Assembly: GCA_018433775.1 (NCBI GenBank)
Contig: JAHDQN010000014.1
Location: forward strand, 1-62,858
Source: Deltaproteobacteria bacterium
Lineage (GTDB): Bacteria; Desulfobacterota; Desulfomonilia; UBA1062
Direction of reading: 5' to 3'
DNA length: 62,858 nucleotides
In this document: one piece after another, positions 1-8,029 of the stretch
How positions within the stretch are numbered: the stretch's first letter is position 1
Layout of the letters: every line of letters starts with the position of its first letter
The notes under the pieces: model-generated
The model's input: the letters and a program-made list of their open reading frames with translations, nothing else
The model's database searches: none
What the model was told of the DNA's origin: nothing
Translations under genes and position numbers: made by a program

Positions 1-1
1 G

Positions 2-490
2 ATCCCGGTGCACATGATCGAGACCATCAACAAGCTCATCCGGACCTCCCGGGCCCTCGTCCAGGAGCTGGGCAGGGAGCCCACGCCCGAGGAGATCGCG
101 GAGAAGATGGACTACCCGGAGCACAAGGTGAGGAAGATCCTGAAGATCGCCAAGGAGCCCATCTCACTGGAGACCCCGATCGGCGAAGAGGAGGACAGCC
201 ATCTGGGCGACTTCATCGAGGACAAGAAGGTTCCCTCGCCCTCGGAGGCCATCATGGCCAAGAACCTCTCCGAGCAGTCCAGGCGCGTGCTGGCGACCCT
301 GACCCCCAGGGAGGAGAAGGTGCTCCGCATGCGGTTCGGCATCGGTGAGAAGTCCGACCATACCCTGGAAGAGGTGGGCAAGGACTTCACCGTGACCCGG
401 GAGCGGATCCGGCAGATCGAGGCCAAGGCCCTGCGCAAGCTCCGACACCCGGTGCGTTCCAAGAAGCTCAGGTCGTTCATCGATTCGTGA
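2..490 (+). CDS. rpoD: RNA polymerase primary sigma factor RpoD (sigma-70), C-terminal part
   Basis: This is the 3' end of the housekeeping sigma factor gene; the reading frame is open at the left edge, so the N-terminal regions 1 and 2 lie outside the window. The visible 162 residues start in the end of region 3.0 ([11 protein letters not shown]) and continue through region 3.1 and region 4. Region 4 has the [14 protein letters not shown] segment and the [20 protein letters not shown] helix-turn-helix that reads the -35 box. The protein ends normally (RSFIDS) and is followed 38 bases later by a strong intrinsic terminator. The internal GTG at 8 and ATG at 14 are not real starts. Assignment is close to certain. 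Confidence 0.97.
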   Translation: MPVHMIETINKLIRTSRALVQELGREPTPEEIAEKMDYPEHKVRKILKIAKEPISLETPIGEEEDSHLGDFIEDKKVPSPSEAIMAKNLSEQSRRVLATLTPREEKVLRMRFGIGEKSDHTLEEVGKDFTVTRERIRQIEAKALRKLRHPVRSKKLRSFIDS

Positions 491-527
491 GCTTTGTACA
501 GGCAGCGCACAGAAACGAGGCAGCAAG

Positions 528-556
528 AGCCCGCCGGGAAAGGCGGGCTTTTTCTT
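528..556 (+). terminator. Intrinsic terminator of rpoD
   Basis: Eight-base perfect stem AGCCCGCC/GGCGGGCT with a six-base loop, followed by TTTTCTTT. It lies 38 bases after the rpoD stop codon. Confidence 0.92.
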
Positions 557-572
557 TGCCCGAGATTCCTCG

Positions 573-1295
573 TTGATCAGGTACTGGTACGAATTTGAAG
601 AAGCGACCGTATCCGGGCGGTATTATGAACCGGACTATGGCTACGTCGCCCTCTTCACCGAAGAGCCCATAAGGTTGTATTACTATGAGGGCTTCTTCTC
701 CAGCGGGGTAATCGTAGCCGAAGGTTCCGCGAATACCAGGGCGAGACTGGTGATTCTGTCCCCTCTGGACTACATCATCGATGCGGACGTTGACGGTGAT
801 GGGTTTTATTCCTTAAGTTCGGGGATCCGGAGTTGGGATGAAGAATATCCGGACATTGAGCTGGAGGATAAATATTCAGACGATGGCAGTTCCGACACTC
901 CCGTAGAGGTTGATGCCTTTGAACCCGACGACACGCTGGGAAACGATGCATCGTCGAGGAACATGATCAGCACCGATGGGACCGTGCAACATCACACGCT
1001 GGCACCTGCGGGAGACATCGATACGATAGTCTTCTATGCTGCCTCCGGTCATGATTACGTGATCGAGACCTCCGGATGTGATACCATGTTGTACATCGCC
1101 TACTCTAACCCGGCGACGAATGACGCGGCAATGGAATTCGACGATGACAGCGGCCCGGGCCTCGGTTCCCGGATCGAGTGGCCGTGTACCTCATCCTGCC
1201 TCGCTGCAATAGCCGTGACGCATGCTTTCAAGGAAAGGACCGGTTCATACAGCATATCCGTGGTAGAAAGCCCGGCATCCGGCACGGGGAATTAG
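573..1295 (+). CDS. PPC (pre-peptidase C-terminal) domain protein, apparently 5'-truncated
   Basis: The frame is open from a TTG codon at 573 for 240 residues. Residues about 115-232 look like a bacterial pre-peptidase C-terminal beta-sandwich: they begin with the family's DAFEPDDT signature, then GDIDTIVFYA, an acidic MEFDDDSG stretch and a final GSYSISVVE strand. PPC domains normally sit at the C-terminus of secreted proteases or other exported proteins. Here there is no signal peptide, no ATG near the start and no ribosome binding site, and the frame begins only 16 bases after the rpoD terminator. I infer that the 5' part (signal peptide and any catalytic domain) was lost by rearrangement. 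The N-terminal 110 residues match no family I recognise. Whether it is translated is unclear. Confidence 0.5.
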   Translation: MIRYWYEFEEATVSGRYYEPDYGYVALFTEEPIRLYYYEGFFSSGVIVAEGSANTRARLVILSPLDYIIDADVDGDGFYSLSSGIRSWDEEYPDIELEDKYSDDGSSDTPVEVDAFEPDDTLGNDASSRNMISTDGTVQHHTLAPAGDIDTIVFYAASGHDYVIETSGCDTMLYIAYSNPATNDAAMEFDDDSGPGLGSRIEWPCTSSCLAAIAVTHAFKERTGSYSISVVESPASGTGN

Positions 1296-1438
1296 GCTGT
1301 CGATAGTGGTGGGGGCTGGAAGGAACCAGGCCCCCGGTTTTGCGTGTCCGTTCGCGGGAGGGCTCCGAGTCAGAAGACAGCCTCATCCAGAGTTCCCGTT
1401 CCGATCCCGTATCCTCCCCGCGCAAACGTCCACACTCT

Positions 1439-1651
1439 TCACGAAACGCAGGACTTGTCGCGGTCCCTGTCACGTGTCCTGTCCCGGTCGTATGCCAGGC
1501 CGTGCCCGGGAACCTCATGCGATTGGATCACGGCGCACGAAGCATCCCGATCACGGTCTCTTGCCCGCTCTCTGTCCTGAGCCGATGCAATGCCGGCACC
1601 CATTACCAGAACCATCAAGATCGCTAAACCAGTCCTTGCAAGTCTTTCCAT
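1439..1651 (-). CDS. Small secreted Asp-Arg-rich repeat protein
   Basis: A 70-residue protein with a start chosen at 1651, because GGAGG sits four bases before that ATG; the frame stays open further upstream but without a site. Residues 1-24 form a typical signal peptide (MERLARTG, then AILMVLVMGAGIASA) with a likely cleavage after ASA. The 46-residue mature part holds two copies of a 14-residue unit, DR(E/D)R(A/T)RDRDRD(A/K)SC, separated by 18 residues with two histidines. Each copy ends in Ser-Cys, so a disulfide or metal site is possible. I recognise no family. The signal peptide, ribosome binding site and internal duplication argue that it is a real gene. Confidence 0.6.
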   Translation of the reverse strand: MERLARTGLAILMVLVMGAGIASAQDRERARDRDRDASCAVIQSHEVPGHGLAYDRDRTRDRDRDKSCVS

Positions 1652-2089
1652 GTTTCCTCCATTCTCTTGGTTTTTTCCTGCGCCCGTCATATCCGGGAAG
1701 GGTCTACAGCGCGGTTCATTCGGATAACTTCTTCGATCCGCCGCTCTGGATGAACCCGAATTCTCCGGTTTGGACGCACGTTGTTCAGCGCTGTTATGAT
1801 CAATGTCTCTGCCGGGTCCTTATACGGATGAAAGCCGAAAGCCGTATGCTCTCCTGTCACTCGAATGCCTGCGCTCTCTTCTTTCCGATCGGTTTTGTTC
1901 GCGCATGTCTCGTTATGAGGGAAGCACAAGTGACTCTTTCTTTATCCCCTATAACGGGTGAGCACAGGGAAGGTTACACAGGACGGATAAGGACGAGTTA
2001 TTAGTGAACGCGAAGAGAATGGCTTGAATGTTAACGGGACTTCCGAGTACTGCGATTGGAGCCCTCGGAGTTTGGAGCATTCATGGGGT
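1652..2089. other. Gene-free stretch between the Asp-Arg-rich gene and the porin terminator
   Basis: About 440 bases with open frames on both strands but no ribosome binding site, signal peptide or recognisable motif in any of them. It should hold the promoter of the small secreted gene; I could not pick a convincing -35/-10 pair. Confidence 0.4.
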
Positions 2090-2126
2090 AAAAAAGCCCG
2101 CCTTCTTGCGAAGGCGGGCTTTTTTC
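2090..2126 (-). terminator. Bidirectional intrinsic terminator after the outer-membrane protein gene
   Basis: Stem AAAGCCCGCCTT/AAGGCGGGCTTT with a short loop, flanked by an A-run on the left and a T-run on the right, so it can terminate in both directions. It lies 18 bases past the stop codon of the minus-strand beta-barrel gene. Confidence 0.9.
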
Positions 2127-2143
2127 TTCAAGACAGTATCTGC

Positions 2144-3454
2144 TTAGAAGGTGAATTCAATTCCGTTCGCTATAATGTATACAGCGTCAGGGTCGTCAAT
2201 ACCGGTGGCATCATAGTTGATGTCGGCATAGGCGACGTAGGGCATGTAGTAGAGATTGTCGGTGATTCTATAGGTGGCGCCAAGGGCTGCTTCCCATGCG
2301 GTGGCGTCTTTATAGTTATTCTGAATTGTTACTGTATTTCCACCAACAACGGCTTCACCATCGTCCTGATTGGACATGACGTATGCTACATAGGCAGAAA
2401 GGGTGAGGGGATCGATGCCGGTCTTGATCTCGTTGGCATAGAGCTTCACCGTAGTCATACCCACCATGCCGTCGCCACTGGCGTTGCCCCAGGCATACTC
2501 GTCATCGAGGATCAAGGTGGCATTGAAGTCGTCCTCATAGCTGAATCCTGCGCCCGTTTCTGCAACTCCGCCCTCGTCGTCCCAGCTTGCATAGGCAAGG
2601 AGGAGACCCGGGGTCATGGCATCGAGCTCCTTCCAGAAATTGAGATAGATGCCATAAAGGGCCCAGTCTGTATCGATATTGAGAGGTTCGAAATCCGCAT
2701 CATATTTTTTGTAGTTGAATTCCGACTCGAAGGACAACGGGCCGAGCTCGCCGTCGAATGCCAGAACCAGGTTCAGCATGGTCAGGTCATTTTCATCCGA
2801 TACGAAGACATCGGGTGCAACCTCAACTGCGTTGTTGCGCTGATCGACGTAGAAAATAAGGGGCTTGATATAGATGCTGCCGACCTTCGTGACGGCAAAG
2901 AGCCCGTAGTGGTCGGTGTCATCGTTCTCGCCTGCTGCGTCGTATGAGTCATAACCTCTGTCATACACCTTCTCGAGCAAGCCACCGACTACGCCCACAG
3001 GTGTATTGGCGGTGAGCTTCACTCTCCAGCGGCCCTGCTTGTCATCGGCAAATACTGTTCCCCACTGGGTACCGTCCATGAGACCGACATCCAATTTAAA
3101 TACATCATTGAACTTGTGGGTGATGAAAGCACGTTCGATAAGGATATTGTCATCATCTTGCGCCGGTGTAGACAAGGCATCTTTCCCGCCGTCACCCCAA
3201 GTTACGTCGGTGATGGCGAGCGCCATGTTCAACGAGGTATTGCCAACCGTGAGCTTGGGATACAGATTGATGTCCTGCTCGTAGAAGCCGAAGCTGGTAT
3301 CGGTGTATCCGGCATCCGTCCCCGGAGTGGCGTTATAATTGAACCAGTACTTCCCCTCAGCCCAGTAACTCCCCGTCAGGCTGAATGTCGCCTGTGCATA
3401 TGCAGAGGTGGCAACAAGCAACATCAGCGCGATCGTACATAAAACCTTCTTCAT
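2144..3454 (-). CDS. Outer-membrane beta-barrel (porin-like) protein
   Basis: A 436-residue exported protein. The start at 3454 is set by a GGGAGGAAT site just upstream and begins a clean signal peptide (MKKVLCTIALMLLVATSAYA, cleaved before QATFS). The mature protein alternates polar and hydrophobic residues in many short strands rich in Tyr, Trp, Asp and Gly, as in the first strand SLTGSYWAEGKYWFNYN. It ends in phenylalanine (NGIEFTF), the usual BAM recognition signature of outer-membrane barrels. The overall look is of a porin-type barrel, but I cannot name the family or substrate. It is monocistronic, with a strong terminator behind it and a long AT-rich leader in front. Confidence 0.75.
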   Translation of the reverse strand: MKKVLCTIALMLLVATSAYAQATFSLTGSYWAEGKYWFNYNATPGTDAGYTDTSFGFYEQDINLYPKLTVGNTSLNMALAITDVTWGDGGKDALSTPAQDDDNILIERAFITHKFNDVFKLDVGLMDGTQWGTVFADDKQGRWRVKLTANTPVGVVGGLLEKVYDRGYDSYDAAGENDDTDHYGLFAVTKVGSIYIKPLIFYVDQRNNAVEVAPDVFVSDENDLTMLNLVLAFDGELGPLSFESEFNYKKYDADFEPLNIDTDWALYGIYLNFWKELDAMTPGLLLAYASWDDEGGVAETGAGFSYEDDFNATLILDDEYAWGNASGDGMVGMTTVKLYANEIKTGIDPLTLSAYVAYVMSNQDDGEAVVGGNTVTIQNNYKDATAWEAALGATYRITDNLYYMPYVAYADINYDATGIDDPDAVYIIANGIEFTF

Positions 3455-3990
3455 CCTAATTCCTCCCTCTATAACGTTTTCTTTTTTGGTTGTGATGCCC
3501 CGTTCGACCTGAATCGGCAACTTCTCGAAAAAAAATAACCGAATCATGGTCTGTTACAACACACACAAACATATCCCTCACGAATTATTATACAATTTGC
3601 ATGCCAAGATAAAATGCATGGAATTATGGGGTGATACAGGGGGTGTTCGGGCAAAGATGTTGTATTTGCGCCACAGGGGAAAACCTTTGGTTGCAAAAAT
3701 AATACATAGGAAATATGCAAAGTTACCTGTTTTCAATACCCGGTGACGCCCGGTGAGGCAAAATCCTCTGAAGTACTGGTGCCCGGAGGATATCCGGCCG
3801 GCGATATCCTTTGGAGAATCGGAAGAAAGAGAATGCGAATGACGAAATTATGACGGAGTCCCGTTGGAATGACCCAATGTCTTGACGCGGTTCATTTCTT
3901 TTTCGTAGTATTGAAAAAATCGATCCTGATGACGATACCTACTTATGAGAAAGGCCGGGAAGCCGGCCGGCAAGTTCATCCGGAGGGCGA
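3455..3990. other. AT-rich intergenic region between porin and phosphomannomutase genes
   Basis: About 535 bases, clearly more AT-rich than the surroundings. The two flanking genes point away from each other, so it should hold both promoters. A 66-codon frame at 3546-3746 has no ribosome binding site and is not called. Near its right end a short GC hairpin (GCCGGGAAGCCGGC, about 3951-3967) lies just before the phosphomannomutase ribosome binding site. Confidence 0.5.
3587..3592 (-). promoter_or_regulatory. Possible -10 box of the porin promoter
   Basis: A perfect TATAAT on the minus strand about 135 bases upstream of the porin start. No good -35 is seen at 16-18 bases, and the nearest TTGGCA is only nine bases away, so this is a weak call. 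Confidence 0.25.
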
Positions 3991-5349
3991 ATGAATCCGC
4001 AGGTGTTCAGAGAGTACGATATCAGGGGGATAGTGGGCAGGGACCTCGACGAGGACTTTGTCCGGCGGTTTGCCCGGGCCATGGGCGCATACTGGGCCGA
4101 GAGGGGCGTGAAGCGGGTGTCGGTCGGCATGGATGCAAGGCTGAGCTCGCCGGTGTTCAGGGATATCCTCAAAGACGGGATCACGAAAAGCGGGATCGAT
4201 GTCTATGATCTGGGGCTGGTGCCAACGCCCGTGATGTACTTCTCCCTGTTCCGGCTCGACCTTGACGGAGGTGTCCAGATCACCGGGTCCCATAACCCGG
4301 CGGACAACAACGGGTTCAAGATCGCCCTGGGCAAGAGCACCATCTATGGAGGCGAGATCCTGAAGATCCGCGATATCATGGAGCGCGGCACCGTGGTCGA
4401 GGGCTCCGGGAGCGCCCGGGACCACGACATCGTGCCCGAGTACATCGACGACGTCCTCTCACGCATCGATGCTTGTCCCCGGAGGCTCAAGGTCGTAATC
4501 GATCCGGGCAACGGCGTGGGCGGCAGAACGGCCATGGAGGTGTATCCGCGCATGGGCATGGACGTGAAGGGGATCTGCCTGGAGCCCGACGGCACCTTCC
4601 CGAACCATCACCCCGACCCCACGACAACGGACGGCGTGGAAATGCTGAAACGCGAGGTGCTTAAGAATCAGGCGGACCTGGGCATCGGGTTCGACGGCGA
4701 CGCCGACCGCATCGGGGTCATCGATTCGCGGGGCAACCAGGTCTACGGCGATATGATCACCACCATACTCGCACGGGAGATTCTGAAGAGCCGGCCCGGT
4801 GAAAAGATCATCGGCGAGGTGAAGTGCTCCCGGGTATTCTTCGACGAGGTGAGAAGGTGCGGAGGCGTGCCCATCATGGCCCGCGTCGGCCACTCGCCCA
4901 TGAAGGCGCGCCTGCACGAGGAAAACGCGGCCCTGGGCGGAGAGATGAGCGGCCATATCTTCTTCAACGACCGGTGGTATGGGTTCGACGATGCCGTCTA
5001 TGCAGGGGCCAGACTGCTGGAGATCCTTTCCGCGCAACCAGACCCGCAGGCGGTCTTCGACTCGCTCCCCCGGATGCACAACACGCCCGAGATCAGGATC
5101 GACTGCCCGGACGAGATCAAGTTCCGGGCTGTCAAGGAGTTCGCATCCTACGCGCGGAGCACCTCCGAAGAGTGCGTGGACATCGACGGGGTGCGGTTCA
5201 CGCGGGACGGGTCGTGGGGGCTCGTACGTCCCTCCAACACTCAGCCCGTGATCGTCTTGCGGTTCGAGGCCGAGACGAACGCGAGCCTGAATGAAATCGA
5301 GCATGATACACGCAGCCACCTGGACGGAATCATCAGGAGTCTGTCGTAG
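3991..5349 (+). CDS. manB: Phosphomannomutase/phosphoglucomutase
   Basis: A 452-residue alpha-D-phosphohexomutase that interconverts mannose-6-P/mannose-1-P or glucose-6-P/glucose-1-P for cell-surface sugar nucleotide synthesis in the cytoplasm. Key motifs are in the expected order: FREYDIRG at the N-terminus, the phosphoserine loop TGSHNP (about residues 98-103), the magnesium loop DGDADR (about 235-240), the sugar-binding GEMSGH (about 317) and a C-terminal phosphate-binding RPSNTQP. The length is normal for the AlgC/ManB branch. GGAGGG lies four bases before the ATG. Which sugar it prefers cannot be read from the sequence. It appears to be transcribed alone. Confidence 0.93.
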   Translation: MNPQVFREYDIRGIVGRDLDEDFVRRFARAMGAYWAERGVKRVSVGMDARLSSPVFRDILKDGITKSGIDVYDLGLVPTPVMYFSLFRLDLDGGVQITGSHNPADNNGFKIALGKSTIYGGEILKIRDIMERGTVVEGSGSARDHDIVPEYIDDVLSRIDACPRRLKVVIDPGNGVGGRTAMEVYPRMGMDVKGICLEPDGTFPNHHPDPTTTDGVEMLKREVLKNQADLGIGFDGDADRIGVIDSRGNQVYGDMITTILAREILKSRPGEKIIGEVKCSRVFFDEVRRCGGVPIMARVGHSPMKARLHEENAALGGEMSGHIFFNDRWYGFDDAVYAGARLLEILSAQPDPQAVFDSLPRMHNTPEIRIDCPDEIKFRAVKEFASYARSTSEECVDIDGVRFTRDGSWGLVRPSNTQPVIVLRFEAETNASLNEIEHDTRSHLDGIIRSLS

Positions 5350-5432
5350 AGATGTGATGGTGTTGCAAGCCTCCCCGGAATGCGCTAAGGTGGGGGCACT
5401 GATCTATGAATGAGCGAGGAGAGGACTGACGG

Positions 5433-6101
5433 ATGAAAGCAAGAAGAACACAGGCGGTTGCCGTGGTGGTTTGGCTTGTGCTCATGGCCGCGCCGTTTTT
5501 GGGAGCACATGCAGCCGGTATGTACGTGCGGGACTGGATAACCATAACGGTCAGGACCGATCCCAGCGAAGGCGCGAAGGTAATCAGTGTCGCCAAGAGC
5601 AACGATTATCTGGAAATCCTCAAGGAAGGCGAGGAGTGGTCCAGGGTTAAGGCGCCCGACGGCAAGGAGGGATGGGTCATGAGCCGGTATCTCACCAAAC
5701 AGATGCCCAAGACCCTGATGGCCGACCGGCTCAAGGATCAGGTGAAGTCGCTCACCGAGCAGGTCGCTGCGCTGAAAAAGGAGAACGGTAGGCTCCTGAA
5801 GGAGAACAAGTCCCTGAATTCTTCCGAAGAGGTCCAAGCGCTGCGCCTCGAGTATGAGAGGCTTCAGCAGGAATCCGGCGAGTATACCGAGATGAAAAAG
5901 CGCAACGACGAGCTGGAGGCGCGTTACAAGGCCGATGCCGGCGCGATCGAGCGGCTCACCAGGGAAAACAACCGCATGAAGACCTCTGAGCGGCTTATCT
6001 TCACCTTCTTGGGGGGCGGTTTCATCGGGGTCGGCCTCGTGATCGGAATGGTCCTCCAGGTCTTCAGGGGGCGGCCCAAGAAGGCCGGTTACCGGTTTTA
6101 A
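5433..6101 (+). CDS. SH3-domain/coiled-coil membrane protein (TIGR04211-like)
   Basis: A 222-residue envelope protein. Residues 1-27 are a signal peptide ending in GAHA. Residues about 28-90 form a bacterial SH3b domain (MYVRDWITITVRTDPSEGAK, then EGWVMSRYL). Residues about 95-180 are a long heptad-rich coiled coil of Lys/Glu/Leu, and a hydrophobic transmembrane segment (LIFTFLGGGFIGVGLVIGMV) with a basic tail (RGRPKK) follows. This is the layout of the TIGR04211 'SH3 and anchor domain' family. The SH3b part probably faces the periplasm and may touch peptidoglycan (inference). It lies 24 bases ahead of the threonine dehydratase gene and is probably co-transcribed with it. Confidence 0.85.
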   Translation: MKARRTQAVAVVVWLVLMAAPFLGAHAAGMYVRDWITITVRTDPSEGAKVISVAKSNDYLEILKEGEEWSRVKAPDGKEGWVMSRYLTKQMPKTLMADRLKDQVKSLTEQVAALKKENGRLLKENKSLNSSEEVQALRLEYERLQQESGEYTEMKKRNDELEARYKADAGAIERLTRENNRMKTSERLIFTFLGGGFIGVGLVIGMVLQVFRGRPKKAGYRF

Positions 6102-6124
6102 AGAATAATCCGAAAGGGGCCGGG

Positions 6125-7141
6125 ATGCTGAAAAAATATGAGAAGGCGAGCGAGCAGGTTTCCATCAAGGGCATGCTCAAGGCGCGTGAGGCCATTTCCC
6201 ACTACATCAGGCCAACCAACCTTACCCACTATTCCGAGCTCAGCAGGCTCCTGGGCTGCGATGCCTTCGTGAAGCACGAGAACCACATGCCCACCGGATC
6301 GTTCAAGATCAGGGGGGCCATCAACTTCTTCCACACCATTCCCAAGCAGAACGTGGAAAACGGCGTCCTGGTCTCCACCCGGGGGAATCACGGGATGGCC
6401 ATGGCCTGGGCCGCACGCTGGTTCAGCGTCCCCTGCACCGTGGTCGTGCCGGAAAACAACAACCCCGAGACCAACCGGATCATCGAGAGCTACGGCGCCG
6501 AGCTGATCGTGCACGGAAAGGACTTTTACGAGGCCCAGTTCTTCTGCGACGAGCTCGTGGCATCCGCGGGGTATTACTACGTCGAGCAGGGCAACGAGCC
6601 CGAGATGCTCAACGGCGTGGGCACCATGGGGCTGGAGATATTCGAAGACTTGAGCGACGTGGACGTCATCGTCTGCCCCATCGGCGGAGGTGCCGGGTGC
6701 GCGTCATTGCTCAGGCTGGCCAAGGCGGTCAATCCGGCGGTGGAGATCATCGGGGTCCAGGCCGAGAAGGCTGCGGCGTTCCATCGGTCGCTGCAGCAGG
6801 GCGACTGGGTGGTTCTCGACCACGCCGACACCATTGCCGACGGTCTTGCGGCGCGCAGCGTGTTCCAGTTGCCCTACGTGATCATGCGCGACCACATCAA
6901 GGACGTGGTGCTCTTGAGCGAGGAAGAGATCCTGCAGGGAATATCCCTGGCCCTGGCCACGACCCACAACCTGGCGGAAGGCGCTGGCGCAGCCTCCCTC
7001 ATGGCTGCGTTCAAACACAGGCAGCAGCTTCAGGGCAAGAAGGTGGTGCTCGTCATGACCGGCGGAAACCTGGACAGGGTGCACCTGGAGCAGGCGCTCA
7101 GCTACTCCCCGCCCTCGATCTCGTCGAACGATTCGAAATAG
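6125..7141 (+). CDS. PLP-dependent threonine (serine) dehydratase, catabolic type
   Basis: A 338-residue fold-type II PLP enzyme that deaminates threonine to 2-oxobutyrate (and often serine to pyruvate). The Schiff-base lysine is in GSFKIRGA (Lys61). The glycine-rich phosphate loop is seen as IGGGAGC (about 186-192). STRGNHGMAMAWAA and VVPENNNPETN match the family's cofactor and substrate loops. There is no C-terminal ACT domain, so it resembles the short catabolic enzyme rather than allosteric IlvA. Its last 40 bases overlap, tail to tail, the last 40 bases of the oppositely oriented POR beta gene. 2-Oxobutyrate is a plausible substrate for that oxidoreductase. The exact substrate (threonine, serine or hydroxyaspartate) is uncertain. 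Confidence 0.88.
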   Translation: MLKKYEKASEQVSIKGMLKAREAISHYIRPTNLTHYSELSRLLGCDAFVKHENHMPTGSFKIRGAINFFHTIPKQNVENGVLVSTRGNHGMAMAWAARWFSVPCTVVVPENNNPETNRIIESYGAELIVHGKDFYEAQFFCDELVASAGYYYVEQGNEPEMLNGVGTMGLEIFEDLSDVDVIVCPIGGGAGCASLLRLAKAVNPAVEIIGVQAEKAAAFHRSLQQGDWVVLDHADTIADGLAARSVFQLPYVIMRDHIKDVVLLSEEEILQGISLALATTHNLAEGAGAASLMAAFKHRQQLQGKKVVLVMTGGNLDRVHLEQALSYSPPSISSNDSK

Positions 7142-8016
7142 CCTTCCCATTTCCGGGTGACGAGGTCCTGGATCTTTTCCATCTCGGCATCCGACATGGT
7201 TCTGAACCGGCTCTGTGCCCGCAGATAATCCTTCACGGGGAGGAGCCTTCTCTTTTCCATGAGCTTGAGCGACGCCCCGGTGTGGCGGAGCTGCGACTTC
7301 TCGATCTCGTAGAGCTCGTAGAGGCCTGTCTCAACGGCGAGCTTCCCCACCTTCACCGCATACCGCGGCTCGAACCCCCACCCGGGCGGGCAGGGGGTGT
7401 GTATGTGGATGTACTTGACGCCGCCATAGCTGAGCGCCTTTTTGACCTTGTCGTAGAGGTCCAGGGGATAGGCCGCGGATGTGGCGGCAACGTAGTCGAT
7501 GCCGTGCGCCGCCATGATCGCGGGTACGTCCTTGTTCGGCTGCATCTTGCCCTTGAAGGGTGTGTTTGCCGTGATGGCCCATTGCGGCGTGGTACCCGAT
7601 CGCTGGACTCCGGTATTCATGTAGCCCTCGTTGTCGTAGCAGACGAACAGGAAGTTGTCTCCGCGCTCGCAGGCGGCGGACAGGGCCTGCAGGCCGATAT
7701 CGCTCGTCCCCCCGTCACCGGCCCAGGCCGCCACGTTGACACCCGTGCGGCCCGTAACCTTCAGAGCCGCCAGCAGGCCGGTGGCAGCGGAGGCCGTGGA
7801 TGCAAAGGTGACGTTGAGCGAGGGAAGCTTTGTAGCCGCGATGGGAAAAAGCCCCTGGAGCACGGTGAGGCAGCTGGGGGGAACCACGAGCAGCGTGTCC
7901 CTGCCCAGGGCCTTCAATCCCACCCGATAGGCGATACCCAGCGCGCAGCCCGCGCACGCCCGGTTCCCCGGGTTGAGGAGCTCCTCTTCGGGTAGATCAA
8001 GGATAGTGGTCTTCAT
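7102..8016 (-). CDS. porB: 2-oxoacid:ferredoxin oxidoreductase (POR type), beta subunit, copy 1
   Basis: A 304-residue thiamin-diphosphate-binding subunit of a four-subunit 2-oxoacid:ferredoxin oxidoreductase, which oxidises a 2-oxoacid plus CoA to acyl-CoA and CO2 and reduces ferredoxin. The first two Fe-S ligands appear as RACAGCALG near the N-terminus. The TPP/Mg motif is visible as WAGDGGTSDIG followed by CYDNEGYMNTG. The C-terminal 4Fe-4S-associated region resembles pyruvate/oxoisovalerate enzymes. It is the last gene of a minus-strand operon ordered gamma-delta-alpha-beta, 13 bases after alpha. AGGGG precedes its ATG. Substrate choice (pyruvate, 2-oxobutyrate or branched-chain oxoacid) cannot be settled by eye. 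Confidence 0.93.
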   Translation of the reverse strand: MKTTILDLPEEELLNPGNRACAGCALGIAYRVGLKALGRDTLLVVPPSCLTVLQGLFPIAATKLPSLNVTFASTASAATGLLAALKVTGRTGVNVAAWAGDGGTSDIGLQALSAACERGDNFLFVCYDNEGYMNTGVQRSGTTPQWAITANTPFKGKMQPNKDVPAIMAAHGIDYVAATSAAYPLDLYDKVKKALSYGGVKYIHIHTPCPPGWGFEPRYAVKVGKLAVETGLYELYEIEKSQLRHTGASLKLMEKRRLLPVKDYLRAQSRFRTMSDAEMEKIQDLVTRKWEGYFESFDEIEGGE

Positions 8017-8029
8017 GTTTGTATTCCCC

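Noticed and set aside
1306..2004. 232-codon plus-strand open frame
   Set aside because: Antisense to the small secreted gene with a good ribosome binding site; Pro/Cys/Arg-rich and without recognisable protein features.
3546..3746. 66-codon frame in the AT-rich porin leader
   Set aside because: No ribosome binding site, composition not protein-like, and it crosses the likely porin promoter.
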